Below, piece by piece: positions 25,485-34,346 of a stretch of 64,000 nt of DNA. How positions within the stretch are numbered: position 1 is the first letter of the stretch; each line of letters opens with the position of its first letter. Made by a program: the position numbers and the translations under genes. A model generated the notes under the pieces. It did not search any database. It had not been told where the DNA came from and saw only the letters and a program-made list of their open reading frames with translations. The DNA comes from Thalassolituus maritimus (lineage in GTDB: Bacteria > Pseudomonadota > Gammaproteobacteria > Pseudomonadales > Oceanobacteraceae), in NCBI RefSeq assembly GCF_900156675.1, contig NZ_FTOH01000005.1, forward strand, positions 1 through 64,000, read 5' to 3'.

Positions 25485-27269
25485 TTAGTGGCGGACAAAC
25501 TGCTCTGCTGTCAGGCCAAACAGGTTATCGGCCGACGTTTGCAGTACCTGGCGATGCAATTCTGCACGCGGCAGAATACGCTCAAAATAGAAGCGCGATG
25601 ACGCCAGTTTGCCTTGGTAGAAATCCTGATCGCCGGATTTTTCATCGATATTTTTCTGCGCGGTCAGTGCCATACGCAGCCAACCGTAAGCCAGAAGAAC
25701 ATACGATGAGAAATTCAGGAAGTCGGTCGCACAGGCGCCGATTTCTTCCGGATTATCTGCCGCACGCTTGATGATGTCCTGCGCCAGCTTACGCCAGTGA
25801 GCATTCACCGAAGTGAGTGCAGCGACTTGCTCACGCAAAGATTCATGCAGATCGTTGGCTTCACATAAAGCGTCGATTTCGTCCTGCAGCTTCGCAAGCT
25901 CGGCCCCCTGATCGCCCATCACTTTGCGACGCATCAGATCCAGTGCCTGAATGCCGTTGGTGCCCTCATAAATCTGAGTGATACGACCATCGCGTACCAG
26001 TTGCTCCATGCCCCATTCGCGAATAAAGCCATGGCCACCATACACTTGCATGCCCAGGTTAGCGGCTTCTGCGCTCATATCAGTGAGGAAGGATTTCACA
26101 ACCGGGATCAGCAGCGCAGCGCGCACTGCGGCTTTTTCACGTTCTTCAGCGTCAGGATGGTGTTGCTCCATATCCAGATACTGAGCCGCTTCGTACGCAA
26201 GAATACGGCAGCCTTCGACCAACGTTTTCTGAGTCAGCAGCATACGGCGTACATCGGGGTGAACAATAATCGGATCGGCCGCTTTCTCTGGTGCTTTCGG
26301 ACCAGAAAGCGAACGCGACTGTAAACGGTCAATAGCGTATTCGACGGCACCCTGATACGCCATTTCAGCAACGCCCAGACCCTGCAGGCCCACCTGGAAA
26401 CGTGCATCGTTCATCATGGTAAACATGCACGCCAGACCGCGGTTTTCTGTACCGACAAGCCAGCCTTTAGCGTTATCAAAATTCATCACACAGGTTGCTG
26501 CGGCTTTGATGCCCATCTTGTGCTCTATCGAGCCGCATACCGCTGGGTTGCGGCTGCCGTCTTCGAGCACTTTTGGCACAAGGAAGAGCGAAATGCCTTT
26601 CACCCCAGGTGGTGCGTCCGGCAGGCGAGCCAGTACAAGATGAACAATATTGTCGGTCATGTCCTGCTCACCACCACTGATAAAAATCTTGGTGCCAGAG
26701 ATTGCATAACTGCCGTCTGCCTGTGGCTCGGCTTTGGTGCGCAGCAGGGCAAGGTCAGTACCGGCATGAGGTTCGGTCAGACACATGGTGCCGGTCCATT
26801 CGCCGGAGACCATTTTCGGAAGATACGTATTTTTAAGCTCGTCGCTGCCATGCATGTTCAGCGCGAACACAGCACCGTCCGTCAGGCCGGTATACACACG
26901 GAACGACAGATTGGCGCTCATCATCATTTCCTGAAATGGCGCCGCCATCGATACAGGAAAGCCCTGACCGCCAAACTCTTCACTGCCGGTCATCGAGGCC
27001 CAGCCGTTTTCACAGAACTGCTGATACGCCTCTGGGAAACCCTCCGGTGTTTTTACTTCACCATTTTCAAAGTGAATCCCTTCTTCGTCACCACTACGGT
27101 TCAGCGGTGCCAGTACGCCCTCATTAAATTTTGCGCCTTCTTCCAGAACGGCATCGACAATTTCTGCCGTCAGATCATCACGACCGAGGCGGGCAAAATG
27201 TGAAGTAGCGTCGAGTACTTCGTGCAATACGAAACGCATATCCTGCAAAGGGGCTTTATAGGCTGTCAT
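25485..27269 (-). CDS. Acyl-CoA dehydrogenase (long, ~595-residue type)
   Basis: A 594-residue flavoenzyme with the N-terminal, middle (MCLTEPHAGTDLALLRTKA) and C-terminal acyl-CoA dehydrogenase domains plus the extra C-terminal helical domain of this longer branch. The presumed catalytic Glu is in IYEGTNGIQALDL. Proteins of this build include FadE-like and DmdC-like (methylmercaptopropionyl-CoA) enzymes, so the acyl chain is uncertain. It is a clear paralogue of the protein encoded at 42361-44130. It follows the 3-hydroxyacyl-CoA dehydrogenase gene, consistent with beta-oxidation. Confidence 0.92.
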   Translation of the reverse strand: MTAYKAPLQDMRFVLHEVLDATSHFARLGRDDLTAEIVDAVLEEGAKFNEGVLAPLNRSGDEEGIHFENGEVKTPEGFPEAYQQFCENGWASMTGSEEFGGQGFPVSMAAPFQEMMMSANLSFRVYTGLTDGAVFALNMHGSDELKNTYLPKMVSGEWTGTMCLTEPHAGTDLALLRTKAEPQADGSYAISGTKIFISGGEQDMTDNIVHLVLARLPDAPPGVKGISLFLVPKVLEDGSRNPAVCGSIEHKMGIKAAATCVMNFDNAKGWLVGTENRGLACMFTMMNDARFQVGLQGLGVAEMAYQGAVEYAIDRLQSRSLSGPKAPEKAADPIIVHPDVRRMLLTQKTLVEGCRILAYEAAQYLDMEQHHPDAEEREKAAVRAALLIPVVKSFLTDMSAEAANLGMQVYGGHGFIREWGMEQLVRDGRITQIYEGTNGIQALDLMRRKVMGDQGAELAKLQDEIDALCEANDLHESLREQVAALTSVNAHWRKLAQDIIKRAADNPEEIGACATDFLNFSSYVLLAYGWLRMALTAQKNIDEKSGDQDFYQGKLASSRFYFERILPRAELHRQVLQTSADNLFGLTAEQFVRH

Positions 27270-27306
27270 ATCTGTAACCTGTTTTTAATTTATTATTTTC
27301 TGGGTA

Positions 27307-28569
27307 TCAGTTAGCGATATCTGAAAACTTACCGCCACTTTCGGCGAGTTTTTTCAGCAACGGAGCTGGCGCACATGCCTCATCGAACTTATCGGTCAGT
27401 GCTTGTGTACGAGCAAGAATATCGCTTAAACCGCACTCATCGGCGTATGCCATAGGGCCGCCGCGCTCTTTCGGGAAGCCGTAACCATTCAGGTAGACCT
27501 TATCGATATCGGCACTGTTGCGGGCAATGCCCTCTTCAAGGATTTTCGCGCCTTCGTTCACCAGCGCAAGAATGCAGCGATCAACGATTTCCTCATCGCT
27601 GATATCTCGGCGGGTGAAGCCGGCTTTTTCTGAAGTTTCGACTATCAATGCTTCAACCGATTCGTCGACGATGGCCTCACGGCTGCCTTTTTCGTAGCGG
27701 TAGTATCCTTTACCTGATTTCTGACCGAAGCGCTCCTGTTCACAGAGCTGGTTGTCCACACGGACATTCAGTTCTTCAGGAGAGCCTTCAGGGAGCTGCA
27801 CTCCCGAGAGCTGACGCGAGCGCCACTCAAGATCAATACCGACAACGTCGTACATACGGAACGGGCCCATCGCCATACCAAAGTTCTGCAATGCGCTATC
27901 GACCTGCGCTGGCAGTGCTCCCTCTAACAGCAGTCGGCGCGCCTGAAACACATAAGGCTCCAGCATGCGGTTACCGATAAAGCCATGGCAGTTACCTGCG
28001 ACAACGGCGACTTTGCCAATGTGCTGGCCCAGATCTTCAGCCAGCTGCAGTACCGCAGGAGCAGTCTTCTCACCGCGAACAATCTCAAGCAGCTTCATAA
28101 TGTGTGCTGGGCTGAAGAAGTGCAGACCGAGTACCTGCTCTGGGCGTGAAGTCGCCGCGGCAATGGCATCAACATCGAGATATGACGTGTTGGTCGCAAG
28201 GATAGCGTTCGCATTCAGCGTTTCATCCAACTGCTTGAAGATGGTTTTTTTCAGGTCGATATTTTCGTAGACCGCTTCAATCGCGAGCTGCACATCGGCA
28301 ATGTCAGCGTAGTCTCCGCTCAGGCTGAAGCAGGCCAGGCGCTCGTCCGCCTGAGCCTGAGTGATACGCTCACGCTTTACCATGCCGGCATAGATGCCTT
28401 CGATGTAGCTCATAGCTTGCGCCCGTACGTCTTCGTTCAGGTCGAGCAGAGTCACTTTGATGCCTGCATTCGCGAATGAGATAGCAATGCCGCGGCCCAT
28501 GGTGCCCGCACCAATCACTGCAACCTGCTGGATGTCGTTTACGCTTGAGGGGAGATTCGCTTGAGTCAT
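27307..28569 (-). CDS. 3-hydroxyacyl-CoA dehydrogenase
   Basis: A 420-residue NAD-dependent enzyme. The N-terminal Rossmann fold has VAVIGAGTMGRGIAISFANAGI, followed by ANTSYLDVDAIA and GLHFFSPAHIMKLLEIV with the catalytic His. Two C-terminal 3HCDH domains follow. There is no crotonase domain, so it is the single-function or C-terminal half form of FadB/FadJ. It oxidises 3-hydroxyacyl-CoA to 3-oxoacyl-CoA. It is the first gene of the catabolic run, divergent from a LysR gene with a 134-bp shared upstream region. Confidence 0.92.
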   Translation of the reverse strand: MTQANLPSSVNDIQQVAVIGAGTMGRGIAISFANAGIKVTLLDLNEDVRAQAMSYIEGIYAGMVKRERITQAQADERLACFSLSGDYADIADVQLAIEAVYENIDLKKTIFKQLDETLNANAILATNTSYLDVDAIAAATSRPEQVLGLHFFSPAHIMKLLEIVRGEKTAPAVLQLAEDLGQHIGKVAVVAGNCHGFIGNRMLEPYVFQARRLLLEGALPAQVDSALQNFGMAMGPFRMYDVVGIDLEWRSRQLSGVQLPEGSPEELNVRVDNQLCEQERFGQKSGKGYYRYEKGSREAIVDESVEALIVETSEKAGFTRRDISDEEIVDRCILALVNEGAKILEEGIARNSADIDKVYLNGYGFPKERGGPMAYADECGLSDILARTQALTDKFDEACAPAPLLKKLAESGGKFSDIAN

Positions 28570-28582
28570 ATACCTTGCCTGT

Positions 28583-28598
28583 CCGGATTGTTATCCGG
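28583..28598. promoter_or_regulatory. Inverted repeat between catabolic operon and lysR
   Basis: CCGGAT, four bases, ATCCGG lies 14 bp upstream of the 3-hydroxyacyl-CoA dehydrogenase start in the divergent region. It could be a leader hairpin or regulator site. Its form does not fit the usual LysR T-N11-A box, so the binding factor is unknown. Confidence 0.35.
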
Positions 28599-28703
28599 GT
28601 TACTATTGAGTTGTTATGCTTATTCGATCAGCTTCTGGGCTCATTCTGACCAAGATTGAAGAAGCACATGAAATTAAACATAGTGATATAGCTTATTGTG
28701 ATG

Positions 28704-29606
28704 ATGAATATCCGCAACTTTGACCTCAACCTGCTGGTCATCTTTGACGCCCTCATGCGCGAGCGCAACGTATCGCGGGTCGCCGACCAGCTGGCTCTGA
28801 GCCAGCCGGCCATCAGCAATGCTCTCAACCGCCTGCGCAGCCTGCTCGACGATCAACTGCTGATCCGCACCGCACAGGGCATGCAACCGACGGCACTGGC
28901 ATTATCATTGGAAGGGCCGATACGTCAGGCCATTCAACAAATCGAGACCACGTTGTCCGGCGGTCATCAATTTGATCCTCAATCCAGCCGCCGCCGTTTT
29001 CGGATAGCGACTACAGACTACGCCGAACTGGCGCTGATGCCACGTTTATTGGCTTACATGCGCACAACGGCGCCCGGAATCGAATTCGACATTCTTGATC
29101 TGCCACCGGATACGCCGACGAAAGCGCTTGAAGATGGCAACTTAGACCTGTGCATCGGACGCTTCGGAGAGCTGCCGCCCCGCATTCGCCGCACAGGATT
29201 TCTGAAGGAGGATCTGGTTGTCGCCTATGACCCACAGCAACTGGACCTGACCTCCGGGCTGGATCTGGAACGATTTCTTGGCTTACGCCACATATGGGTA
29301 TCGGGTGGGCAACACCGGGGGGTTGTCGATATGTGGCTGGACGATAACAACCTTGAGCGTGAGATCGTTCTTGTCACGCCCAATTACCTTGGCGCCACGC
29401 ATCTCATCATTGGCAACGATATGGTCGTAGTGCTGCCAAAACGCATGGCCGACCAGTATGCAGGGCTGCTACCTATCGCGCTGGCTTCGCTGCCTCTGCC
29501 GATACCACCGTTTGATGTCGACATTATCACATCTTCCTTGCGGGGCGATGACCTCGCGCTGGAGTGGCTTATCAGCACTTTACAGCAGGAATTTACCGCA
29601 ATCTGA
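28704..29606 (+). CDS. LysR-family transcriptional regulator
   Basis: About 300 residues from MNIRNFDLNLL; two in-frame starts lie three and six bases earlier and no strong binding site decides between them. The winged helix-turn-helix covers residues 1-62 (RNVSRVADQLALSQPAISNALNRLR), with an effector domain of the NodD/PnbR type. It is divergent from the acyl-CoA catabolic operon and is the natural candidate for its control. The inducer cannot be predicted. The light-type operator for the photolyase operon begins 60 bp after its stop. Confidence 0.88.
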   Translation: MNIRNFDLNLLVIFDALMRERNVSRVADQLALSQPAISNALNRLRSLLDDQLLIRTAQGMQPTALALSLEGPIRQAIQQIETTLSGGHQFDPQSSRRRFRIATTDYAELALMPRLLAYMRTTAPGIEFDILDLPPDTPTKALEDGNLDLCIGRFGELPPRIRRTGFLKEDLVVAYDPQQLDLTSGLDLERFLGLRHIWVSGGQHRGVVDMWLDDNNLEREIVLVTPNYLGATHLIIGNDMVVVLPKRMADQYAGLLPIALASLPLPIPPFDVDIITSSLRGDDLALEWLISTLQQEFTAI

Positions 29607-29665
29607 CGGACAAGCCGTCATAACCCGCGTCGTTGGCGGACTCACACACTGGCAAATCCAGCCAT

Positions 29666-29709
29666 ATAGTTATACATTAGTTATACCAAATAACGTAGAA
29701 ATGTATAAC
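29666..29709 (+). promoter_or_regulatory. Light-regulon operator upstream of the Fe-S photolyase operon
   Basis: TATACA (29671), TATACC (29682) and TGTATA (29702) are spaced 11 and 20 bp apart. The core AGTTATAC-N14-ATGTATAA is an inverted repeat. The 44-bp block matches 44150-44193 at 34 positions, 20 of the first 21. It ends two bases before the photolyase ATG, leaving almost no room for a ribosome binding site, so the mRNA leader must be very short. Confidence 0.75.
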
Positions 29710-29711
29710 TT

Positions 29712-31241
29712 ATGCACCTCGGGCTGATTCTCGGCGACCAGCTGACACACGACCTCGCAAGCCTTCGCGTTCTCGATCCGAAGGTGGACCGGCTGATCAT
29801 GGCCGAAGTCCGCGATGAGGCCACCTACGTAAAACACCACAAGCAGAAGATCGCTCTGCTCTTCAGCGCCATGCGCCATTTTGCACAGGAGTTGAGAGAT
29901 GCGGGGTGGCAGGTGGATTACTACGAATACAACAGTCAGGGAAACTTCAAGTCTCTGTTCGACGTAGTGAAGCATTATACAAACGAGTACTCGGCTGAAA
30001 GGCTCGTCCTCACTCAGTGTGGTGAATACCGCTTACAGAATGCAATGGATCGTGAGTGGTCAAAATCACTGAACATCCCGGTCGATGTGTATGGCGACGA
30101 TCGCTTTATCGCCACGACAAAAGAGTTTGCAGACTGGGCAGACGGTCGCAAGCAACTTCGTATGGAGTACTTTTATCGGGAAATGCGCCGTAAAACTGGT
30201 TACCTGATGAAAGACGACAACCCAGAGGGCGGACAATGGAATTACGACGCCGATAACCGCAAAAAGTGGGATGGCAAAACTCCCTTTCCTAACCCTCCTA
30301 TGTTTGAACGCGATGATATCGACCGTGAAGTCATAGAGCTGGTCGAAAAGAACTTCGCAGATCACCCAGGCTCGCTCGATGAATTTCACTGGGCGACTAC
30401 AAGAAGCCAGGCTTCAACCGCGCTAGGCTTTTTTATTCAGCATTGCCTCAGCAATTTCGGTGATTTTCAGGACGCTATGGTGCGCGGTGAAAAAGCCTTG
30501 TTTCATAGCCTGCTCTCTCCCTACCTGAACTGCGGATTACTGACAGCGAAACAAGTATGTGATGCTGCCCAACGTGCCTGGGACGAAGATCGTGCCCCCC
30601 TGAATGCAGTAGAAGGCTTTATTCGCCAGATTATCGGCTGGCGCGAGTACGTGCGAGGTATTTACTGGCTTCACATGCCCCGATACGCGAAACAGAACAC
30701 GCTGAAGAACAAGCGCTCACTGCCCCGCTATTACTGGGATGGCGATACGAAGATGGCCTGCATGGCCGACTGTTTTAAAAACACATTTGATCATGCCTAC
30801 GCACATCATATTCAGCGCTTAATGGTCACGGGTAACTTCGCGTTACTTACCGGAATTAAACCTGAAGAAATCTGTGACTGGTATCTCGCGGTATACGCCG
30901 ATGCCTACGACTGGGTTGAGCTTCCCAACACACTTGGCATGGTCATGCATGCCGACGGTGGATATCTGGGGAGCAAGCCCTATGCAGCTTCCGGAAACTA
31001 CATTCATAAAATGTCGGATTACTGCTCGCAATGCCATTACTCAGTCAAAACTCAGGTGGAGGAAGAGAGTTGTCCCTTTAACAGTCTGTACTGGCATTTT
31101 ATCGACCGTCACCGTGAGGATTTCAAAAACAACCACCGTATGGGAATGATTTACCGGACCTTGGACAAAATGAAAGACGACAAGAAAGACCGGATTATTG
31201 GCCGTGCGGATGACCTTCTCAGTCGACTGGACGAGCTTTGA
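29712..31241 (+). CDS. Fe-S bacterial cryptochrome/photolyase, prokaryotic (6-4) type (PhrB-like)
   Basis: A 509-residue protein starting [15 protein letters not shown]. The N-terminal alpha/beta antenna domain includes [18 protein letters not shown], and the all-helical FAD domain follows. Four Cys that hold the 4Fe-4S cluster in Agrobacterium PhrB are present at the same numbers: Cys350, Cys438, Cys441 and Cys454. Such enzymes repair (6-4) pyrimidine photoproducts with light. It is the first gene of a four-gene operon directly behind a light-type operator. The next gene (DUF2256) starts one base after its stop. Confidence 0.93.
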   Translation: MHLGLILGDQLTHDLASLRVLDPKVDRLIMAEVRDEATYVKHHKQKIALLFSAMRHFAQELRDAGWQVDYYEYNSQGNFKSLFDVVKHYTNEYSAERLVLTQCGEYRLQNAMDREWSKSLNIPVDVYGDDRFIATTKEFADWADGRKQLRMEYFYREMRRKTGYLMKDDNPEGGQWNYDADNRKKWDGKTPFPNPPMFERDDIDREVIELVEKNFADHPGSLDEFHWATTRSQASTALGFFIQHCLSNFGDFQDAMVRGEKALFHSLLSPYLNCGLLTAKQVCDAAQRAWDEDRAPLNAVEGFIRQIIGWREYVRGIYWLHMPRYAKQNTLKNKRSLPRYYWDGDTKMACMADCFKNTFDHAYAHHIQRLMVTGNFALLTGIKPEEICDWYLAVYADAYDWVELPNTLGMVMHADGGYLGSKPYAASGNYIHKMSDYCSQCHYSVKTQVEEESCPFNSLYWHFIDRHREDFKNNHRMGMIYRTLDKMKDDKKDRIIGRADDLLSRLDEL

Positions 31242-31242
31242 T

Positions 31243-31431
31243 ATGCCCCATAAAAAAGTAAATCTTCCAGAGAAAAACTGTGCCTATTGCAAACGCCCTT
31301 TTTGCTGGCGGAGAAAATGGGCGCGTGACTGGGAAAACGTGCACTATTGCTCACAGCGCTGTAAGCGCGCTGCTAAATCAACACCCGCTGCAAATCTGTG
31401 CGCCAGCGCGAGTGTGGAGGACGAGTTCTGA
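31243..31431 (+). CDS. DUF2256 Cys-rich small protein
   Basis: A 62-residue protein. Four Cys in [15 protein letters not shown] and [10 protein letters not shown] form a zinc-ribbon-like pair of CxxC-type motifs, with many Arg, Lys and Trp, suggesting nucleic acid contact. DUF2256 genes are commonly found beside cryptochrome/photolyase genes, but I know of no assigned function. The ATG at 31243 follows the photolyase stop by one base, and its own TGA overlaps the ATG of the DASH cryptochrome. A Cys-rich partner of a light-driven repair system is an inference. Confidence 0.9.
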   Translation: MPHKKVNLPEKNCAYCKRPFCWRRKWARDWENVHYCSQRCKRAAKSTPAANLCASASVEDEF

Positions 31432-32816
31432 TGCAAAAGACGACTCAAGTATTATGGCTGCGGAATGATCTGCGCCTCCATGATCATGAGGGGTTTCGGC
31501 TGGCCGTAGAACACGGCGCCCCTCTCGCTGTCATTTATATTTTACCTGAGCATTGGCTGAATACAGATGATGATGGCATGAGTAGGCTGGGAAGCGCGAA
31601 AGCACATTTCCTGCGAGCCTCATTGATTGATCTTCATCGACAGCTTGAAGATCAGACCATTAACTTCAATATGTATCATGGTCACCCAGTCGACATCATT
31701 ACTCGACTCAGAGATGAGCTGTGTGGCGACATAAGGCTGCTCACCTCGGATGCGCAGGCCCCTGAAGAACAAGAGTGGCTGGAAGCGGTTAAAGAATACG
31801 ACATTGATCTGGTGACCTACGAAAGTCAGACACTCTTCAGTCAGGCACAAATGGCCACCTTACTGAACGACTTTCCTGCATCTTTTTCTAAATTCAGAAA
31901 AACGGTCGAAAAAAGACCAGAGCTTTTTTATATCCCTGAAAGCGCAGAAACAACCCGCCTTCACATCCATGAACAACCACTGAGAACCAGTGCCTCTATC
32001 AGCTGGCCAGGCAGCGAATACGCGGTTTCACTCGGCTGTCATGGAGGAGAAAGACCAGGGATAGAGTGGCTAAGTCGTTATGTGTGGGACGATAAAGCCA
32101 TCACTCATTATAAAGAAACGAGGAACGCACTGACCGGTGAGAACTTCAGTAGTCGTCTCAGTCCGTGGCTTGCCTGGGGCTGTCTATCGCCGCGTTATAT
32201 CTGGCATGAAATACTTAAGTTTGAAGCCAGCTATGGTGAGACAGAGCATACCTACTGGCTCAGATTCGAACTGCTCTGGCGGGAGTACTTCCACTGGTCA
32301 ATGCGAGTGCATGGCGACCGATTGTTTGCACGCTCAGGAATCCAGAGAAAGAAAATCGAAGCTTCAGACAATAGTGTCCACTGGCAAGCTTGGTGTAATG
32401 CCAGTACGGGCGTCCCTATGATTGATGCAGGACTGCGCGAGCTAAGACATACCGGCTTTGTTTCAAACCGCCTGCGCCAGAATATGGCCAGCTACTTTAT
32501 TCACCAACTTAAGCTGGACTGGCGACTGGGTGCCCGCTGGTTTGAGATGTATCTGTGCGACTTTGACGTTGCCAGTAACTATGGAAATTGGGCCTACCTT
32601 GCAGGTGTCGGTCACGACCCAAGACCCGTTCGTGAGTTCAACCTGAACAAACAGCTTCATCAATATGATCCAGAACTCAGTCATATCAGGCGGTGGTGCC
32701 CGGAAATAGAAGAGAATAGTCTGCAGGACGTTCTTGATCATCAGGCAGGAAGAAAACTTCTCGCGTCCTTCCCTCCGCCCGTCGTTACCGTACCCGCTTT
32801 TGATATTAAATCATGA
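31431..32816 (+). CDS. DASH-type cryptochrome
   Basis: A 461-residue protein from the ATG at 31431, which overlaps the DUF2256 stop. It has the N-terminal photolyase fold (VLWLRNDLRLHDHEGF) and an FAD domain with the DASH signature GVPMIDAGLRELRHTGFVSNRLRQNMASYF, then DFDVASNYGNWAYLAGVGHDPR. DASH proteins bind FAD and a folate antenna, repair cyclobutane dimers in single-stranded DNA, and may also signal. It is the third gene of the operon; its stop overlaps the next start by four bases. Confidence 0.93.
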   Translation: MQKTTQVLWLRNDLRLHDHEGFRLAVEHGAPLAVIYILPEHWLNTDDDGMSRLGSAKAHFLRASLIDLHRQLEDQTINFNMYHGHPVDIITRLRDELCGDIRLLTSDAQAPEEQEWLEAVKEYDIDLVTYESQTLFSQAQMATLLNDFPASFSKFRKTVEKRPELFYIPESAETTRLHIHEQPLRTSASISWPGSEYAVSLGCHGGERPGIEWLSRYVWDDKAITHYKETRNALTGENFSSRLSPWLAWGCLSPRYIWHEILKFEASYGETEHTYWLRFELLWREYFHWSMRVHGDRLFARSGIQRKKIEASDNSVHWQAWCNASTGVPMIDAGLRELRHTGFVSNRLRQNMASYFIHQLKLDWRLGARWFEMYLCDFDVASNYGNWAYLAGVGHDPRPVREFNLNKQLHQYDPELSHIRRWCPEIEENSLQDVLDHQAGRKLLASFPPPVVTVPAFDIKS

Positions 32817-34336
32817 CGCAAATAGTATGGTTTAAGCGTGACCTGCGCTTACAGGATCACTCTGCACTCTGGCACGCTGCGCAATCGGGAACGGTACTGG
32901 CACTCTATATTTTTGAGCCTGATTACTGGCAATTGGATGACACCAGTCAACGCCAGTGGGCATTCACACGGGAAGCCCTGATCGATCTGAATCAACAACT
33001 GAAAAGGCTCGGTGGCGAACTCATCTGTATGAGCGGAGATGCGGTGCTTCGTTTTAATAAGCTGACAGAAGTTCTGAACATTCAGGGGATTCACAGCCAT
33101 GAAGAAACTGGCAATCTCTGGACTTTCTCACGTGATCTGAAATTAAAAAAGCTACTTAAGAAATCCAATATTCCGTGGACAGAATACCCGCAGAACGGCG
33201 TGCGACGGCCTAACCGTAATCGCGATGACTGGGCATCCCACTGGAATCAATGGATGACGCAGACGCAATATCCAATACCCGATCACATTAATTTCCTGAC
33301 CCTTGATCGAAACGAGAATTTTCTGAAACCCGAACAACTTCCAGAGCGTATTTCCTGCCAGCTGCCTTCTGTGCAGCAGCCGCAAAAAGGAGGGCGTGAA
33401 GAAGGTGTAAAAATACTCTCGGACTTTCTGAACCAACGTGGCGAATACTACCGTGGCTCAATCAGCTCTCCATTAACAGCAGAAAATGGCTGCTCACGGT
33501 TAAGCCCTTATCTGGCAGTGGGTTGCATCGGTATGCGCGAGCTTGTGCAGGCGGTTCGAAACCGGCGGCGAGCAGCGGAAGGGCGTTGGAAGGCGAGTCT
33601 GTCGGCATTTGAATCCCGGCTGTGGTGGCACTGCCATTTTATTCAGAAGCTCGAAGATCAGCCGGATATGGAAATTCAGAATCTTCATCCACTGACAGAG
33701 CAGCTCAACCGCCCTTTCGATGAGGAAAAATTCGAGGCCTGGAAAACAGGCAACACTGGCTGGCCGATGGTCGATGCCTCCATGCGCTACTTAATTGCCA
33801 ACGGCTGGGTAAACTTCCGCATGCGTGCCATGCTGATTTCGATCGCATCCTACCCCCTAGCTCTGCCCTGGCAACCTGTGTCGCGCTATCTGGCATCTCT
33901 GTTTACCGATTATGAGCCGGGCATTCACTATCCGCAGGTGCAGATGCAGGCAGGGACTACCGGGATTAATATTCCGCGCATGTACAACCCTATCCTTCAG
34001 GCGCAACGACTGGATGCCAAAGGTCTGTTTGTACGTCGTTGGGTGCCCGAATTACAGCATGTCTCAGATCAATGGATCTTCGAGCCCTGGTTAATGCCAC
34101 GAGCAATTCAGGAAAATTCACACTGTATTATTGGCGAAGACTACCCTGCTCCTCTGGTCGACTTCGCCGCGGCAACCCGACGAGCCAGAGCCGACCTGAA
34201 ATCCGTTCGTGACTCTGAATTCTTTACCACTGCTCAGGTAATCGGTGAAAAGCATGGCTCGCGAAAGCGTAATTCAAGCCGACGAATGACAGGCAAAAAA
34301 AAGGCCCGCGATGCGGGCCAAATGACGTTGTTTTAA
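32813..34336 (+). CDS. Divergent cryptochrome/photolyase-family flavoprotein
   Basis: A 507-residue photolyase-fold protein. The N-terminal domain begins IVWFKRDLRLQDHSAL, and the FAD domain has GNTGWPMVDASMRYLIANGWVNFRMRAML. Where ordinary photolyases have NNGGWQW, this one has HYPQVQM (residues 372-378), so the Asn beside flavin N5 and the proximal Trp of the electron-transfer chain are replaced. It may therefore work differently, as a sensor or unusual repair enzyme. The C-terminal tail (about 470-507) is basic, Ser/Arg/Lys-rich. It overlaps the DASH gene by ATGA, and its last codons contain the terminator of the convergent pnt operon. Confidence 0.88.
   Translation: MTQIVWFKRDLRLQDHSALWHAAQSGTVLALYIFEPDYWQLDDTSQRQWAFTREALIDLNQQLKRLGGELICMSGDAVLRFNKLTEVLNIQGIHSHEETGNLWTFSRDLKLKKLLKKSNIPWTEYPQNGVRRPNRNRDDWASHWNQWMTQTQYPIPDHINFLTLDRNENFLKPEQLPERISCQLPSVQQPQKGGREEGVKILSDFLNQRGEYYRGSISSPLTAENGCSRLSPYLAVGCIGMRELVQAVRNRRRAAEGRWKASLSAFESRLWWHCHFIQKLEDQPDMEIQNLHPLTEQLNRPFDEEKFEAWKTGNTGWPMVDASMRYLIANGWVNFRMRAMLISIASYPLALPWQPVSRYLASLFTDYEPGIHYPQVQMQAGTTGINIPRMYNPILQAQRLDAKGLFVRRWVPELQHVSDQWIFEPWLMPRAIQENSHCIIGEDYPAPLVDFAAATRRARADLKSVRDSEFFTTAQVIGEKHGSRKRNSSRRMTGKKKARDAGQMTLF
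34303..34319 (-). terminator. Terminator of the pnt operon, inside the 3' end of the cryptochrome gene
   Basis: GGCCCGC, a three-base loop, GCGGGCC, followed on the minus strand by eight T. It serves pntB, whose stop is at 34347, yet lies within the coding sequence of the convergent plus-strand gene. Confidence 0.85.
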
Positions 34337-34346
34337 ACAGCGAACT

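Noticed and set aside
26520-27203. A 227-codon plus-strand frame opposite the other acyl-CoA dehydrogenase
   Set aside because: It is an antisense shadow; the two paralogous dehydrogenases both give such frames.
29707-29711. A standard ribosome binding site for the Fe-S photolyase
   Set aside because: None is present; the operator half-site occupies the place where it would be. The start is kept because [11 protein letters not shown] aligns with the known protein N-terminus.
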